A DNA stretch of 64,000 nt from Tilletia caries. Its lineage: Eukaryota > Basidiomycota > Exobasidiomycetes > Tilletiales > Tilletiaceae. The translations under genes were made by a program, and so were the position numbers. Under the pieces are notes generated by a model. That model did not search any database. It had not been told where the DNA came from and saw nothing but the letters and a program-made list of their open reading frames with translations. Every line of letters starts with the position of its first letter. The first letter of the stretch is position 1. Of the stretch, positions 12,107-22,086 are shown piece after piece. The stretch spans positions 992,001 to 1,056,000 of the forward strand of contig JALUTQ010000007.1 of NCBI GenBank assembly GCA_032718865.1. Reading direction: 5' to 3'.

Positions 12107-12146
12107 TGAGATTTGAGATCTGAGATTTGAGATCTGAGATTTGAGA
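12107..12146. repeat. 14-bp tandem repeat (gagatttgagatct)
   Basis: Nearly three copies of gagatttgagatct lie head to tail. Confidence 0.8.
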
Positions 12147-12412
12147 GGAGAGAATAACCTTTGTCAGGGTCACGACTCATCACGAGTCGACTTGGCAAGG
12201 ATGAGCTTGTCTCGCTGCGGGTCGGGATGTCCGGGTGTCTCAGCGATGAGCACCTGCTCGCATGGGCCTGCTCTGGAGGACTCCGCCGGCTGATCAGCGA
12301 TAGGAGCGACGAGACTCGAAGCCGTACTATGTATACTGTGCTCAATAGGCCACAGCACTATTGGGTTATCCCCTTTGTACTTCATTAGGACACCCCAGCG
12401 TGAGAAAAGAAG

Positions 12413-12698
12413 AGGGGGTTTCAAAGTTGGGTCGAATGCGAGAAAAATGGTCCCCAAAAGTGGCCCGAACTTTGAAGACCCAATAAGAGAAACTCGGCTG
12501 TGCGAGAGTGACAGTGACGAAGTGGTGGTGAACTCGAATTTAGCACGGAAAAGTGAATGAGAGGTTTGCACCACAACTCCGGACGTGCTCTGGCCTCTGC
12601 AGGATCTCGCATTCCCTCCACTGTTAGCGAGCCAAAATCGATGCCTAATTTCTCGCATTGTTAATTTCTCGCATTCTAACCCAACTTTGAAACCCCCT
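12413..12698. mobile_element. 286-bp MITE-like element with 33-bp terminal inverted repeats
   Basis: The left end begins agggggtttcaaagttgggt and the right end is its reverse complement (acccaactttgaaaccccct). The match continues with one indel through gaatgcgagaaa, about 33 bp. The element is flanked on both sides by AAG, a possible 3-bp target duplication. It has no coding capacity, so it is non-autonomous. A 3-bp duplication would fit PIF/Harbinger or CACTA-type transposition, but the superfamily is not settled. Confidence 0.7.
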
Positions 12699-13184
12699 AA
12701 GTGTGCTGCGTGTCTAGAAATGTGCTTTGCCGTGTCTACAGTTGAAGCGCACCCCTCGGATATCCGAACCATCAGAGGTCGTGTCAGAATGCGGGCTTGT
12801 TTCGCATCGATCCCAAGGCCCCAAAAGGCCAACAATCCGCAGCAGCTGCAGGGTTCGTTGTGCATGGTTGATGGCACTCGGTTGGAACGAGCGTGACGAG
12901 AGAGCTGCGACATTTTCGTTAAACTGGAGATGATTCTGCGGAAAAGAGTTGAGGAGTACGAAAATCGAAATGTAGGGTATGACAATGTCGTGCCTGGTAC
13001 CTTGGGCCCGGTGGTAAGGTATTTGGCATGTGCAGGAGCCTGGGAGTGGAAGGTGTGCTCGCCTGTATGACAGCTTCCAGGGACCGATGATGAAGACGCT
13101 GCCGGGTCTCCCTGCCAACGCTCGTGAGAGGTTGGTATCGATGGTCGTGCACAACTGCACCACACGGGCCTTCCAGCTCGCAGT

Positions 13185-14784
13185 CTAGTTGGAGCTGCCC
13201 CATGATGACGACCTTCTGATCGGCAGCTCCATCTGCTGATCGTCCTGCGACGGAGGATCTATGCCGAGCCGTGGGCATGTCGCGTGTCTGGAGGTCGGCA
13301 TGTCGATGCCTCCGGATCGATACCTCCCGTGCATCAACGTCGTGAACGCCTGTGATCGGTCCAGAAATACGTTGCAGGCGAGGATTACGAATCCCAAGCC
13401 CGCGCCGATCAATTGAGTCGCCAGAAGACCGAAGCCTACCATTCGTTCCATTTTGTCGAGTTCGACAGCATCGACGGCGACGATGGAGATACTGAGAGCG
13501 AGGATGCCGAACCCGGCACATCCCAAGAAGATGATGCCGCTCTCTAGGCTGTATAGCCAAATGACCCTTCGGAAGCCTTGGCCGTCACCTAATGGCTCGT
13601 GCCTGGCCGAGGCAGGAGCCACGTTCGGGAAAAGGCCGACCGTAGGGCTCGTGATCAAGACGTCGTCCTTCTCCTCGACGAGGACAACGGTGGACAAGGG
13701 CATGTCCGAAATTATCCCGTGCCATCGCCTTGCCCTTCCTTCGGTTGGAGATACGGTGACCAACGTCTCACAGTCCATTCGCACCGTTCCGACGACCTCT
13801 CGCGCCTGCTTCAGCTGAAGGAGCGCAGATAGGTGCTGGTGCAGCTTGATGACAAGTCGTAAGGATAGACTGGCGTATACGGCTACGTAGCACAGGGTGA
13901 AGATGAACCACAGCAGAGTTCCGATGGCCAACCACTCGAGGCAATGTCGTCTTTGCAGCCAAAGCTGTGGAAGGGATGAGAGCTAAGTTCAGCTGCGACG
14001 GAATACCAACAATGCCGATCAAATGCCATTCAAGTCTCACCTCTTGTATTGATCTGAGTAGCTCCTCCGAGAGCTCAGTAGTTGTGGACATCTCCACCAT
14101 CTTGAGGTTGGCGTTTCGCCTTGTCGACTCGTACAGGGCATCGCTCAAAAGAGCCGGAATCAGGACGATACAAGCTTGAAGGGTCGGTATGGTGATCCAG
14201 ACGCAGTTTGCAGCGAAAGGCGACAACGATGGGCCTCGTGATTCCCGCTTCAGAAGCTCGTACCGCCGCGAGCCTGGGACACGGCCGTAGTAGCTTCCGC
14301 AGCTCGCCCAAAAGATGGCATAGGCTAGCGGGATGAACTGAAGGATTACCCAGAGTGGCATGTGCGGTGTCGGAAGATCTTGATGCAGGTAAGCCAGCTC
14401 GGCAAAGGCCTGAGAGCAGTTCACTAGTAGGTAGATCGATCCGAGCGTGGCCCAGAAGGCGGTGATGCTCGGCACAATGACCATCCCCTCCGGTGTCTTG
14501 ACCATTCTTAGGAGCCATCGACGTCTCTGTGCGTACAGCCAGATTTCTCTGCCCGCGGAGCCGATGAACAAGGCTGCCATAAGACAGGCAAAGGTCGTTC
14601 GTGCTGCGGTCAGGACGGAGCCATGGTGCCAGACGAACATATCGTGAAGGAAGTCCCTTGCTTCCTGGACGTTCTCGAAGTCGGGCAACCGCATCCGACG
14701 GGCTGCTTGATCATGGTGAGAGAATGCTGTCGGTGGGGGCGGCGGCAGCAAGTTGAAGCGATCGTATATGGATGGGGAAGACAT
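13185..14784 (-). CDS. Seven-membrane-segment protein of unknown family, paralog 2
   Basis: Exons are 14784-14041 and 13964-13185, giving 507 residues. The 76-base intron (GTGAGA to TTCCACAG) sits at exactly the same codon as in paralog 1 and shifts the frame if retained, which confirms it. The protein has the same N-terminal SIYDRFNLLPPPPP motif, seven hydrophobic segments and long loop between segments 5 and 6. The first 214 bases of the gene end, including the 5' leader (14614-14827), are identical to paralog 3 (33012-33225). The stretch 13714-13859 is identical to paralog 1 (10714-10859). Function unknown; see paralog 1. Confidence 0.82.
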
Positions 14785-15641
14785 TGTGGGTCTTGCTGCT
14801 CGGGACTGTGAAGTGGAAAGGACGCAGGGAGGAAGGACAAGGGGTTCGACAAGAAAGGAAATTGATCGCCTGTTCGTCGCGAGTAGAAGAGGCATGTTCA
14901 GCGTTCAGCATCAGCATCCGATTAAAGGTGAAGCATCCGATTAAGGGTGACATGGTGACACGGAAGTACAGTCCTCCATTCAATGTCCAGTAATGAGGCG
15001 CGCCGTCGAGTTCGAAGCCAATAGCGCAGAGTTCCGGCCGTGGGTGAAATGCTCTGAATCGAAGACTCCAATCTCCCAAACGATGGGAAAATCTTCATCA
15101 TCACCTCGAGAAGAACCCTTTGTGTGCATGTGTCGGAGCCCATGAGGCATGAGAGTTCCGGTCCTGGGATTCACGCTCTGAACCGAGACCTCCAATCTCC
15201 CGAACAATGGGAACGTTTCTTCATCATCACCTCGACGTGAAGCCTTTGCGTGCATGTGGACGTTGCGAGTTTCTGGTGTCGGAGCCCATGAGGCATGGGT
15301 AGCAGGACCTTCCTCCCCAGACGCCGCCATGTCTTGGCAGGCCCGTGCTCGAGTAGCTGAACTTCAGACCGTCGGGAGGCGGGTCTTCCGCGGACAGTCG
15401 CGGATGTCCAAGCGCAGGTGCAACTCATCGTTATGTTGGAGTCTGAGCCGAAGAGGGACAGTGACGAGACGAGGTCAGCGGTAAGAGACCAAAGCGCTTA
15501 GCGCACCGGTCACATCCACTCGCCTCTCTTTGATGAAAGGCACCTCTCCAATCTTTCGACATTGCCAAAGTGCCAACCTCCAGATCGCCGCTTCCCGCGA
15601 GGTCCTTCGCTCAACACATCAAGTACAAGCAAGAACATACT
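14785..15641. other. Intergenic between paralog 2 and the LINE
   Basis: This contains degenerate direct repeats of about 110-130 bp (about 15020-15150 and 15150-15310) sharing phrases such as ccaatctcccaaacgatggg, ttcatcatcacctcga and gagcccatgaggcatg. No gene is seen. The part from about 15500 is probably the 5' leader of the LINE. Confidence 0.5.
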
Positions 15642-16775
15642 ATGCCCCTCGCCAGCAGCAGCGTCAAAGCTGCGGCAACCAAACCCGCCGGTGCTCCGCT
15701 CCCGCCTCACAGCGGCGCGGTTGCCCGTATCCCCAAACCCGCTCCCGCCCCTCAAGCTGACGTGTTTTCTGACCCAGACCCGTCGGCAAAGGAAGCTCCC
15801 GCCACATCCGCTACCACCACAACCGCGAAGACTGCCGCGCCTGGTTTGGGGTCTCCCAAGAAGAAGGCGGCAGCCGAGTTCGACTACTCCTTGCTCCGAG
15901 GACAGTCGGAGGAAAACCTCATCAACGCCCTCAAAGACCGGGACATCCGGCACCGCGAGCTTTTGGAGCGATTCAATGAGCTCAAGAAGACAAACGCCAA
16001 GACGCAACAGATGTTGCAAACCCTCATCGACAAGGTCGGCGGACCCGCAAGTGCGCCCGCTGCTCCGGCGCCCGGTGTTCCGCCCGCAGCGGCCTCCGTC
16101 AGCCCTCCTACAACCCTCTCCTACTCGCAAGTTGCTGCGGCACGTGGAGCTCCGAGCCTCGCCCCCTTGGGACCTCGTTTGGACTTTGGAACCGACTATA
16201 AGGCGCAGCGCGCGCTCGCCCGTAGCGCCCTCGCCCCATCCCGACGACCCGCTCCGCGTGCGAACGCGGAAGGCGGCATTGTCTCGCCTCCGATGGAGGA
16301 CCTTGCCCCTATTTGGGTCAAGATCGCTCGCATGCCCACGAAAAGTCTTCGTGGTCACCTCCGTATGCTTGGAATTCCAACCAGTCTCATTCACGATTAT
16401 GCATTTGTGCGCGAAAACACGCTTCAAGTTATCGCAGTTCAACATGGTCGTGATCGATTGGAGGATTGTTTCCGCCGCGAAGGTTTTGCCGTTTTTGATT
16501 CTTTCGACCCCACCCGTCCACGAGAGGAAAGTGCATCCGCGGCGGAGCACGAGTACGCACGCAGCAGCTTCCGGCGACAGGTTGCAAACAGCGTCGAGCA
16601 CGCTCTCTCGCGCGGCCGTGAGGGCGTTGCGAACTTCTACAAAGGTTGGCTCGCCCGAGCGGAGAAGGAGTGGTTGAAGCAGCCATCTGCTGAGGCCACG
16701 GGGAGCAAGGCTCCTGCCCCAGGACCTGCTGCTCCGGCGGCGGAGGCCGAGGCGGGGCCAGCACCTCGCTGCTAA
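15642..16775 (+). CDS. LINE ORF1, gag-like protein
   Basis: The ATG at 15642 opens a 377-residue protein. It has an Ala/Pro-rich N-terminus, a charged helical segment likely to form a coiled coil (KDRDIRHRELLERFNELKK, residues about 100-135), a long Ala/Pro linker and a folded-looking domain at about 220-340. The C-terminus is Ala/Pro-rich. No CCHC zinc knuckle is seen, unlike many fungal LINE ORF1 proteins. LINE ORF1 proteins bind the element RNA; that role is inferred from position and composition. Its TAA overlaps the reading frame of ORF2 by two bases, suggesting coupled translation. Confidence 0.7.
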   Translation: MPLASSSVKAAATKPAGAPLPPHSGAVARIPKPAPAPQADVFSDPDPSAKEAPATSATTTTAKTAAPGLGSPKKKAAAEFDYSLLRGQSEENLINALKDRDIRHRELLERFNELKKTNAKTQQMLQTLIDKVGGPASAPAAPAPGVPPAAASVSPPTTLSYSQVAAARGAPSLAPLGPRLDFGTDYKAQRALARSALAPSRRPAPRANAEGGIVSPPMEDLAPIWVKIARMPTKSLRGHLRMLGIPTSLIHDYAFVRENTLQVIAVQHGRDRLEDCFRREGFAVFDSFDPTRPREESASAAEHEYARSSFRRQVANSVEHALSRGREGVANFYKGWLARAEKEWLKQPSAEATGSKAPAPGPAAPAAEAEAGPAPRC

Positions 16776-17988
16776 AGGCGCCTTTGCACCCACAAATCTG
16801 CGCTTCCGGACCGTCAACGTCAGAGGTCTACACTCGAGCAAGCTTGCGGCCATCTCCAACTGGCTCCTCTCTGACGTTGACGTGGTTTGCGTGCTTGAAT
16901 CATGGCACATGCATCCCTATGCTTCTCGTTCTGACCCCTCATTCTATGCCTCTTCTTTTCCGGTTCGAACTCCAGCCAACGGCCATGCGCTCGACGGTCT
17001 ATGCCTCTTCGTCTCTTCTCAAATCCGACCTTACATTCTGAGCGTCTCAGCGGCAGAATTCACCATACGCATCAAATTTCGGGATGGGTTTAGCGCCGGC
17101 TTCGTCTATCTACCGCCCCGCCTCAGTTCGAACGACTGTGTCGCGGCGCTCGCTGCGCTTGCGGGCTGCCAGGTTATCAGTGGGGATTGGAACGTGCAGT
17201 TTGGGGAGTCTTACGGTTGCGGCGACTCAACAACGTTCGGCCCTCGCCTCGATTCCTTGCTCCCATGGTTGCAGCACAACGAACTTTACGTGCTGCACCC
17301 ATCTTGCAAAACGACGCCCCACCTCGACCATGTCCTCATCTCCATGCCGCTTCGAGAATGCTCTCACACTGCGCTCTACATTCTTCCAAACAGCACCACC
17401 TCCGCCACCTTCGGTACAGATCATCCCACCCTCGATCTACACCTTTCCTTCCAGTCGTGTTTGCAGCCGCTTCCTGGTTGCGCCGATACCTCTGACAGCA
17501 TCCGGCCCAACCTCTCGCGTCTACGCGAGGAAGCGGGCCGAGCTTCTCTCTGCGCCGCATATAATAGCAGAGCTCTGTTGGTGTCCCTCGCGCTCGATGA
17601 GGCGGAATCGGCAGTCAACGGCCGTTCACCTACTCTCACCGAGCGTCAGGACGCGGTGGACTTTGCCGACGAGGTCTGTCATCGGGCGCTCCTCGACAGC
17701 GCCTTCAAAGCTCTTGGATCCTACTCAGCCAAACAAGTGCGTCGCCATCGTGATCTGGAGGCAACGCGCCTCGAACGAGAAGCTCTCCAAAGCACCACGG
17801 CGGGTCTGCGTCGGTGGAAGAAGGCGCAAAGGGGAAGAACCCGGTTTCTGGTTGCGACGGAAGGGGGATTGGGAGCTGGTCGGTCGGTGGAGGAAGATGC
17901 TTTATGGGTTTGGGGACAGGTCTGGGGAAGTGAGGAGCCGCGTGGGGAAGTGCCGGAGGGTCTGGAGGATTGGGGTGTGGGGGAATAG
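16774..17988 (+). pseudogene. LINE ORF2, endonuclease part (ends at an in-frame stop)
   Basis: Read in the frame starting AAA at 16774, the sequence gives an exonuclease-endonuclease-phosphatase domain. The catalytic blocks are RTVNVRGL, CVLESW, ISGDWNV, LDHVLIS and TDHPTL, all residues present, so the nuclease looks intact. It would nick target DNA to prime reverse transcription. There is no good ATG before GTG/ATG codons near 16882-16910, so initiation probably relies on the ORF1 stop overlap or a frameshift. Sequence from about 17830 is G-rich and less LINE-like, and the frame stops with TAG at 17986-17988. The reverse transcriptase follows in the same frame. Confidence 0.8.
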
Positions 17989-20046
17989 GTTAATGTGAAC
18001 GATGGTGAGCTGCACGACGAGTTCTCTGACGACGCCATACGGAAGGCGATCAGGCGTTACCCGAAGCACAAAACCGGCGGAGAAGACGGAGACCACGCCG
18101 TGCTGCTCGCCGCATTGACTCCCTCAAGCACTAGCGATGCGGCCGATGCGGCCTCCTTCCCTCTCCCTCAGCACCTCTCTCGTTTGCTCCGGCTCGTGGC
18201 CGCCTGCGAGGTCATTCCGGCACGCTGGGGCCGCTGCCTGGTGCATCTGCTGCCAAAACGCAAAGAAGGAGATCCCACAGCGGAAACGAGCCGGCCAATA
18301 GGGATGCTGCCGATGTTTCGCCGCATCTTCGAGTCAATTCTGGTCCGCCGCCTGAGCCCCGATCACGACTGGTCTCAGCTGCACCCTGGCCAGGCCGGCT
18401 TCCGACGTGGCTGGTCGTGCGCCTCGGCGCAGATGTACAACCACGAATCAGCCCACACCCGTCGAAACATCGCTGTCTTTCTCGATTTCGCCAATGCCTT
18501 CCCGTCAGTCACTGCCAGTCTCGTCGCCTTTGTCCTTGAGACTCGGGGTGCGCCGCAGTCTACGCAACGGCTGGTCTGGTCCCTTCTCACTCGCGCAGCG
18601 GCTGCGGTGCTCGTCGTCAACGGCAGACGCTGCAGGGAGCTGGCGTTTCAGCGAGGCCTTACCCAGGGTGCCATCTGCTCGCCCGCGCTCTTCAATCTCA
18701 TCATCGACGAGCTCGTCCGCCTGCTCAACGGCCGCGCTGGGCCCGCGCACCTGCGCGCTATTTTCTTTGCGGACGATGGCAGCCTACTGGCCTCCTCAGT
18801 GGCGGAGGCGCAGGAGCTTCTGAACTTGGCCAAGGCCTGGGCGGATGAACGTGGATTTCGGTTCAACGTGGGTAAATGCGGTGTGGTTGCGCGGCGCAGG
18901 GTGACTCTCTGTCTTGGTCCCGAGCCTATTCCACAGGTCGACTCGTACAAATACCTCGGTATTCCCCGCACTGTCGACGGGCTGGACTGCGTCGCGTGGC
19001 TCACGCGAGTCACCACGAGCATGAACAACACCCTCCGTTTGCTCTGTGCGGTCGGCGGTGCGTGGTCCAGCATGGTCCGCCTCCGGCTGTACCAAAGTGT
19101 GTGCCGCTCCCTGTCGGATTTTGGTGCTGGCATTGCGGCTCTCACTCTGGCATCCCTGGCACCTCACGAGAAGGCATCTATGCAATCGGCCTCCGAAGCA
19201 GCTGAGGAGCATCACCGCGCGGCGGTAAAATGGATCTGTGGCTCGGGAACACATCATGGGGTGGGCGAATCGATGACTTCTCTTCTGCCTCCTCAATACA
19301 GGTTTCCCCTTCTCGCTGCCTCCCTGCTGCACCAGCTGCATACCTCGTCCAGCTGCAATCCCACGCGCTTTCTCCTTCTCTGCCCACAGCTTCCGTCTTC
19401 GTCCCTCCTTCAGCAAGCTCGCACGCACACGCGCTACGCAGAGTACTGCACAGCAGCTGCGAAGCGCGCGCGCGTACAGCCCCTGGCTGCTCCTCTCTCG
19501 GTCCACGCGTGGATGGCGTCAATGCGGCGCAATTACATCTACTCGCACACGGGCCGTTTAGGCATGGTCATTGGGTCCCATCAACGTAGCCGCGGAGGCG
19601 CAGACCGCGTTCTGTCGGTGTCTGAACCCGCCTCGCGGAGATTGGCTGTTGCGTGGCGAATCGGTGTCTTTGGCCTTGGTCGGCGGTGCCCATGCAAGCC
19701 CTCCCCACCGTATCAGCCGTTCAATCGCGGCCACCACGACTGTCTCGCTTGGCGCATTCCCTGGCGCAACGACGATGGCTCGATGTCAAACGCGCAACTC
19801 GACCCTCTACTCGAGGCTGGTACCGAATATGCCATTCGCCAACGGAGTCTGGTGGGCGTCCCGGTCGTCCTCCAAGTCTACTTCATGGATTTCCTACTAG
19901 GAAGCGACATCGACGAGTACCACACCATCGCCATGAATGCTCTGAGCGACTGGTCTCTTGCTCTGGAACCAATGCCTAGGGCTCCCCGAGCATCTCTCTC
20001 CTCAACCACTACCGACCCCTCGCTATCCACTGCTCATTCCTCTTAG
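17989..20046 (+). pseudogene. LINE ORF2, reverse transcriptase part
   Basis: This is in the same frame as the endonuclease, after the TAG. It has RT motifs in order: LLPKRKEGDP and SRPIGMLP, GQAGFRRG, motif A FLDFANAFPSV with the catalytic Asp, motif B RGLTQGAICSPALFN, motif C IFFADDGSL (FADD instead of YADD), then FNVGKCGVV and YKYLGI. A C-terminal Cys/His cluster (CPCKPSPPYQPFNRGHHDCL) may be a zinc-binding module. No RNase H domain is evident. The domain itself is open and looks intact for about 680 residues; only the upstream stop separates it from the endonuclease. Confidence 0.85.
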
Positions 20047-20274
20047 TTGTGCGCTCTTCTCTACCTTGGGCTGTTGCTTTCCCTATTACTATGCCTCATA
20101 CGAAGCTAGTATCCCGTCCCTTCCCGCTGCAGACTTCCTCTTTGTAACTACCACCATCAGCCACCGAATTGTGGACGAAATCTCAACCCCACTAAGCGAG
20201 ATTCTGGCCTCTTCGACGTCCAAAAAGGTGGGAAACCCGCATCTGACGGGCTGTGCCATAAAAGTTGGAAAATG

Positions 20275-20499
20275 GTGAGATGCCCTGTCATAAATGCATC
20301 TCGCCCTATAATAATGCGCTGCCCTGGTGGTAAATACAGTTGGCCCTTTTCAAAAGTCAGTTGGCCCTGTAAACATATGCAACTGGCCCTCGAAACATAT
20401 GCAACTGACCCTCTAAATAAATGCAACTGGCCCTGTAAACATATGCAACTGGCCCTATAGATATATGCAACTGGCCCTGTAACATATGCAACTGACCCC
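20275..20499. repeat. Minisatellite array, left arm (about 10 units of about 22 bp)
   Basis: Units read ggccct-gtaaacatatgcaact with small variations such as ctataga or ctcgaa. The most outer units are the most diverged. Confidence 0.85.
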
Positions 20500-20508
20500 G
20501 GTACATTA

Positions 20509-21065
20509 GAGAAATTTCACAGGATGACCCCCATTGTTATCTAAGTTGACAGAATGACCCTCACCTTATCTCTTCACAGGATGACCCCCTCCCAGAAAGC
20601 AGAGGAAAACCTTTCTCTACTGATCCACACCATGACCACAGAACGAGGCGAACACAGCTGACGTTTGGCACAAAGCTTTGCGCGCCTACAACAAAGCCAA
20701 CAACGTTGAAGGTATTGAAATCGAATCATCCAAAGATGAGCAGTAGATGCTGAGAGAAGGGTCAATCAATTCCAAGGCAAAATTCTCTCGGCCGAGAGGC
20801 GCTCTTTGTTCGCTTCGTTCTGCCCTTTTTTGCGCGACCATTGCTCGACGGTGCGTCTCTCGAATTGTCAATAAAAAGCGGGAGGAGCTTCAGCGTGGGT
20901 AGCCGCGCTGCCATAGGTAGTTTCGACGTGTTCGAGCCTCTGATCGCCGTGGCGGAGCTTTTACTGGACATCCGAAAGTGGTGGTTCCAATCGGGGGGTC
21001 ATTCTGTGCATGAGGGTCATTCTGTCAACTTAGATAAAAATGGGGGTCATCCTGTGAAATTTCTC
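20509..21065. mobile_element. 557-bp MITE, 55-bp TIRs, 9-bp target duplication (MULE-like)
   Basis: Both ends begin gagaaatttcacaggatgac when read inward, and match for 55 bases with one difference. The flanks carry an exact 9-bp direct repeat ggtacatta (20500-20508 and 21066-21074). Each end holds three spaced copies of a cacaggatgaccccc-like motif, possible transposase-binding sites. A 9-bp duplication is typical of Mutator-like elements. The interior has no transposase. Confidence 0.85.
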
Positions 21066-21074
21066 GGTACATTA

Positions 21075-22086
21075 GTAGAAAGAAAAGATCATGTGAAGGC
21101 ATCCATCGTCGCTCCGATAATGATCAAACAGCCACGCTTCTGCCCGTCTCTTCTCCCCTCTCCCTTAGTCTGGTCGCACCAGCCCGCGCTGTCCGCCTGT
21201 TGGCTGTTGCTGTGCAGCAGCAACCGTGCGTAGCACGGTCTGGAGAAACTCGACCTCAAAAACTTAGAACCAACCCTTACAAAACCACCACCCACCACCA
21301 TTTCAATCACTTTCCAGGTCACTTCTACATGGCACATCGCTCACTAACAACGCAAAAATCCGGCTGTAGATACTGACACCCTCTATGCGCTCACCGCAGA
21401 ATTTTCGAGCGCGCAGGGTCAGTTGTTGCCGTGAGGATGCGCTGGCAGTGGGAGGCAAGACTGAGATTTTCACTCTGTTAGTAAATCCTGTAAGGAAATT
21501 AGGTGGGCTCGCCAGCTTACATAATCATTCTTCAATTGAGAGGGCATGGTGGTCGACTCGGACACTGCTCTAGTGCGTGCAGCGGGAATCCGCTCTGAGT
21601 GGTGGGTGGTCCCAATGAAATGGCCTCGAGTTTCCCCAGACCGTCCTCGCGGACGTTCACCTCCATGGGAGTGAATCACGTGAGGTGCGGGCTGGTAGGA
21701 TCAGACTACTCTCCCTTCCTTGTGCTGGACAGCGTCCACGTGGTCCTGTTATCTTATCTCCTCTCTTCCCTCTCTTATCTTTCCGCTCTCTTCTCTTCTC
21801 ACGCACCTCGCATAGCAACACCCTGCCTCCACTTCCTTCCACTTTTCCCACGTCACACTTTTCTCTCCTCCTCATCTTTTCCCTTCCCGAGCTCATCCTT
21901 GTACTTAGTTCTTTCTCCTGGTCATTCATCATCGCTCTTCACATTGTCACTCGCACATACTACTAGTACAGCTTGTCTAGTTTAGTACATTCCTCGCCTA
22001 TGACTGTGCGAACACAGGCCGAGATGGTCTAATCACCTAGCTTTCACTAAGGACTGTGTTCGGAGAGAACTGAGATGAAACAAGTA
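21075..22086. other. Non-coding interior of the composite element
   Basis: No gene is recognised. Open frames here lack family motifs and start or splice support. Confidence 0.4.

Larger units (their letters stand above)
11784..13184. other. Intergenic between paralogs 1 and 2, holds repeats and a MITE
   Basis: This contains a 14-bp tandem repeat (12107-12146) and a 286-bp inverted-repeat element (12413-12698). The segment 13050-13184 is related to the 3' flank of paralog 1. Long minus-strand frames across 12170-13165 cross the MITE and look accidental. Confidence 0.5.
15500..20250 (+). mobile_element. Two-ORF LINE (non-LTR) retrotransposon, Tad-like layout
   Basis: A gag-like ORF1 (15642-16775) is followed by an overlapping +1-frame ORF2 encoding an AP-type endonuclease and a reverse transcriptase (16774-20046). 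Order and motifs are those of fungal LINEs. The ends are approximate: I saw neither a clear poly(A) or simple-repeat tail nor target duplications. One in-frame stop at 17986-17988 divides ORF2, so the copy is probably inactive unless the stop is bypassed. Confidence 0.8.

Noticed and set aside
12170..13165. 331-codon open frame on the minus strand
   Set aside because: It runs through the 286-bp MITE and its inverted repeats and shows no motif or splice logic; most likely chance.
15510..16910. 466-codon minus-strand frame opposite LINE ORF1
   Set aside because: Antisense shadow of ORF1, with Arg/Gly/Ser runs from GC-rich codons; no motif.
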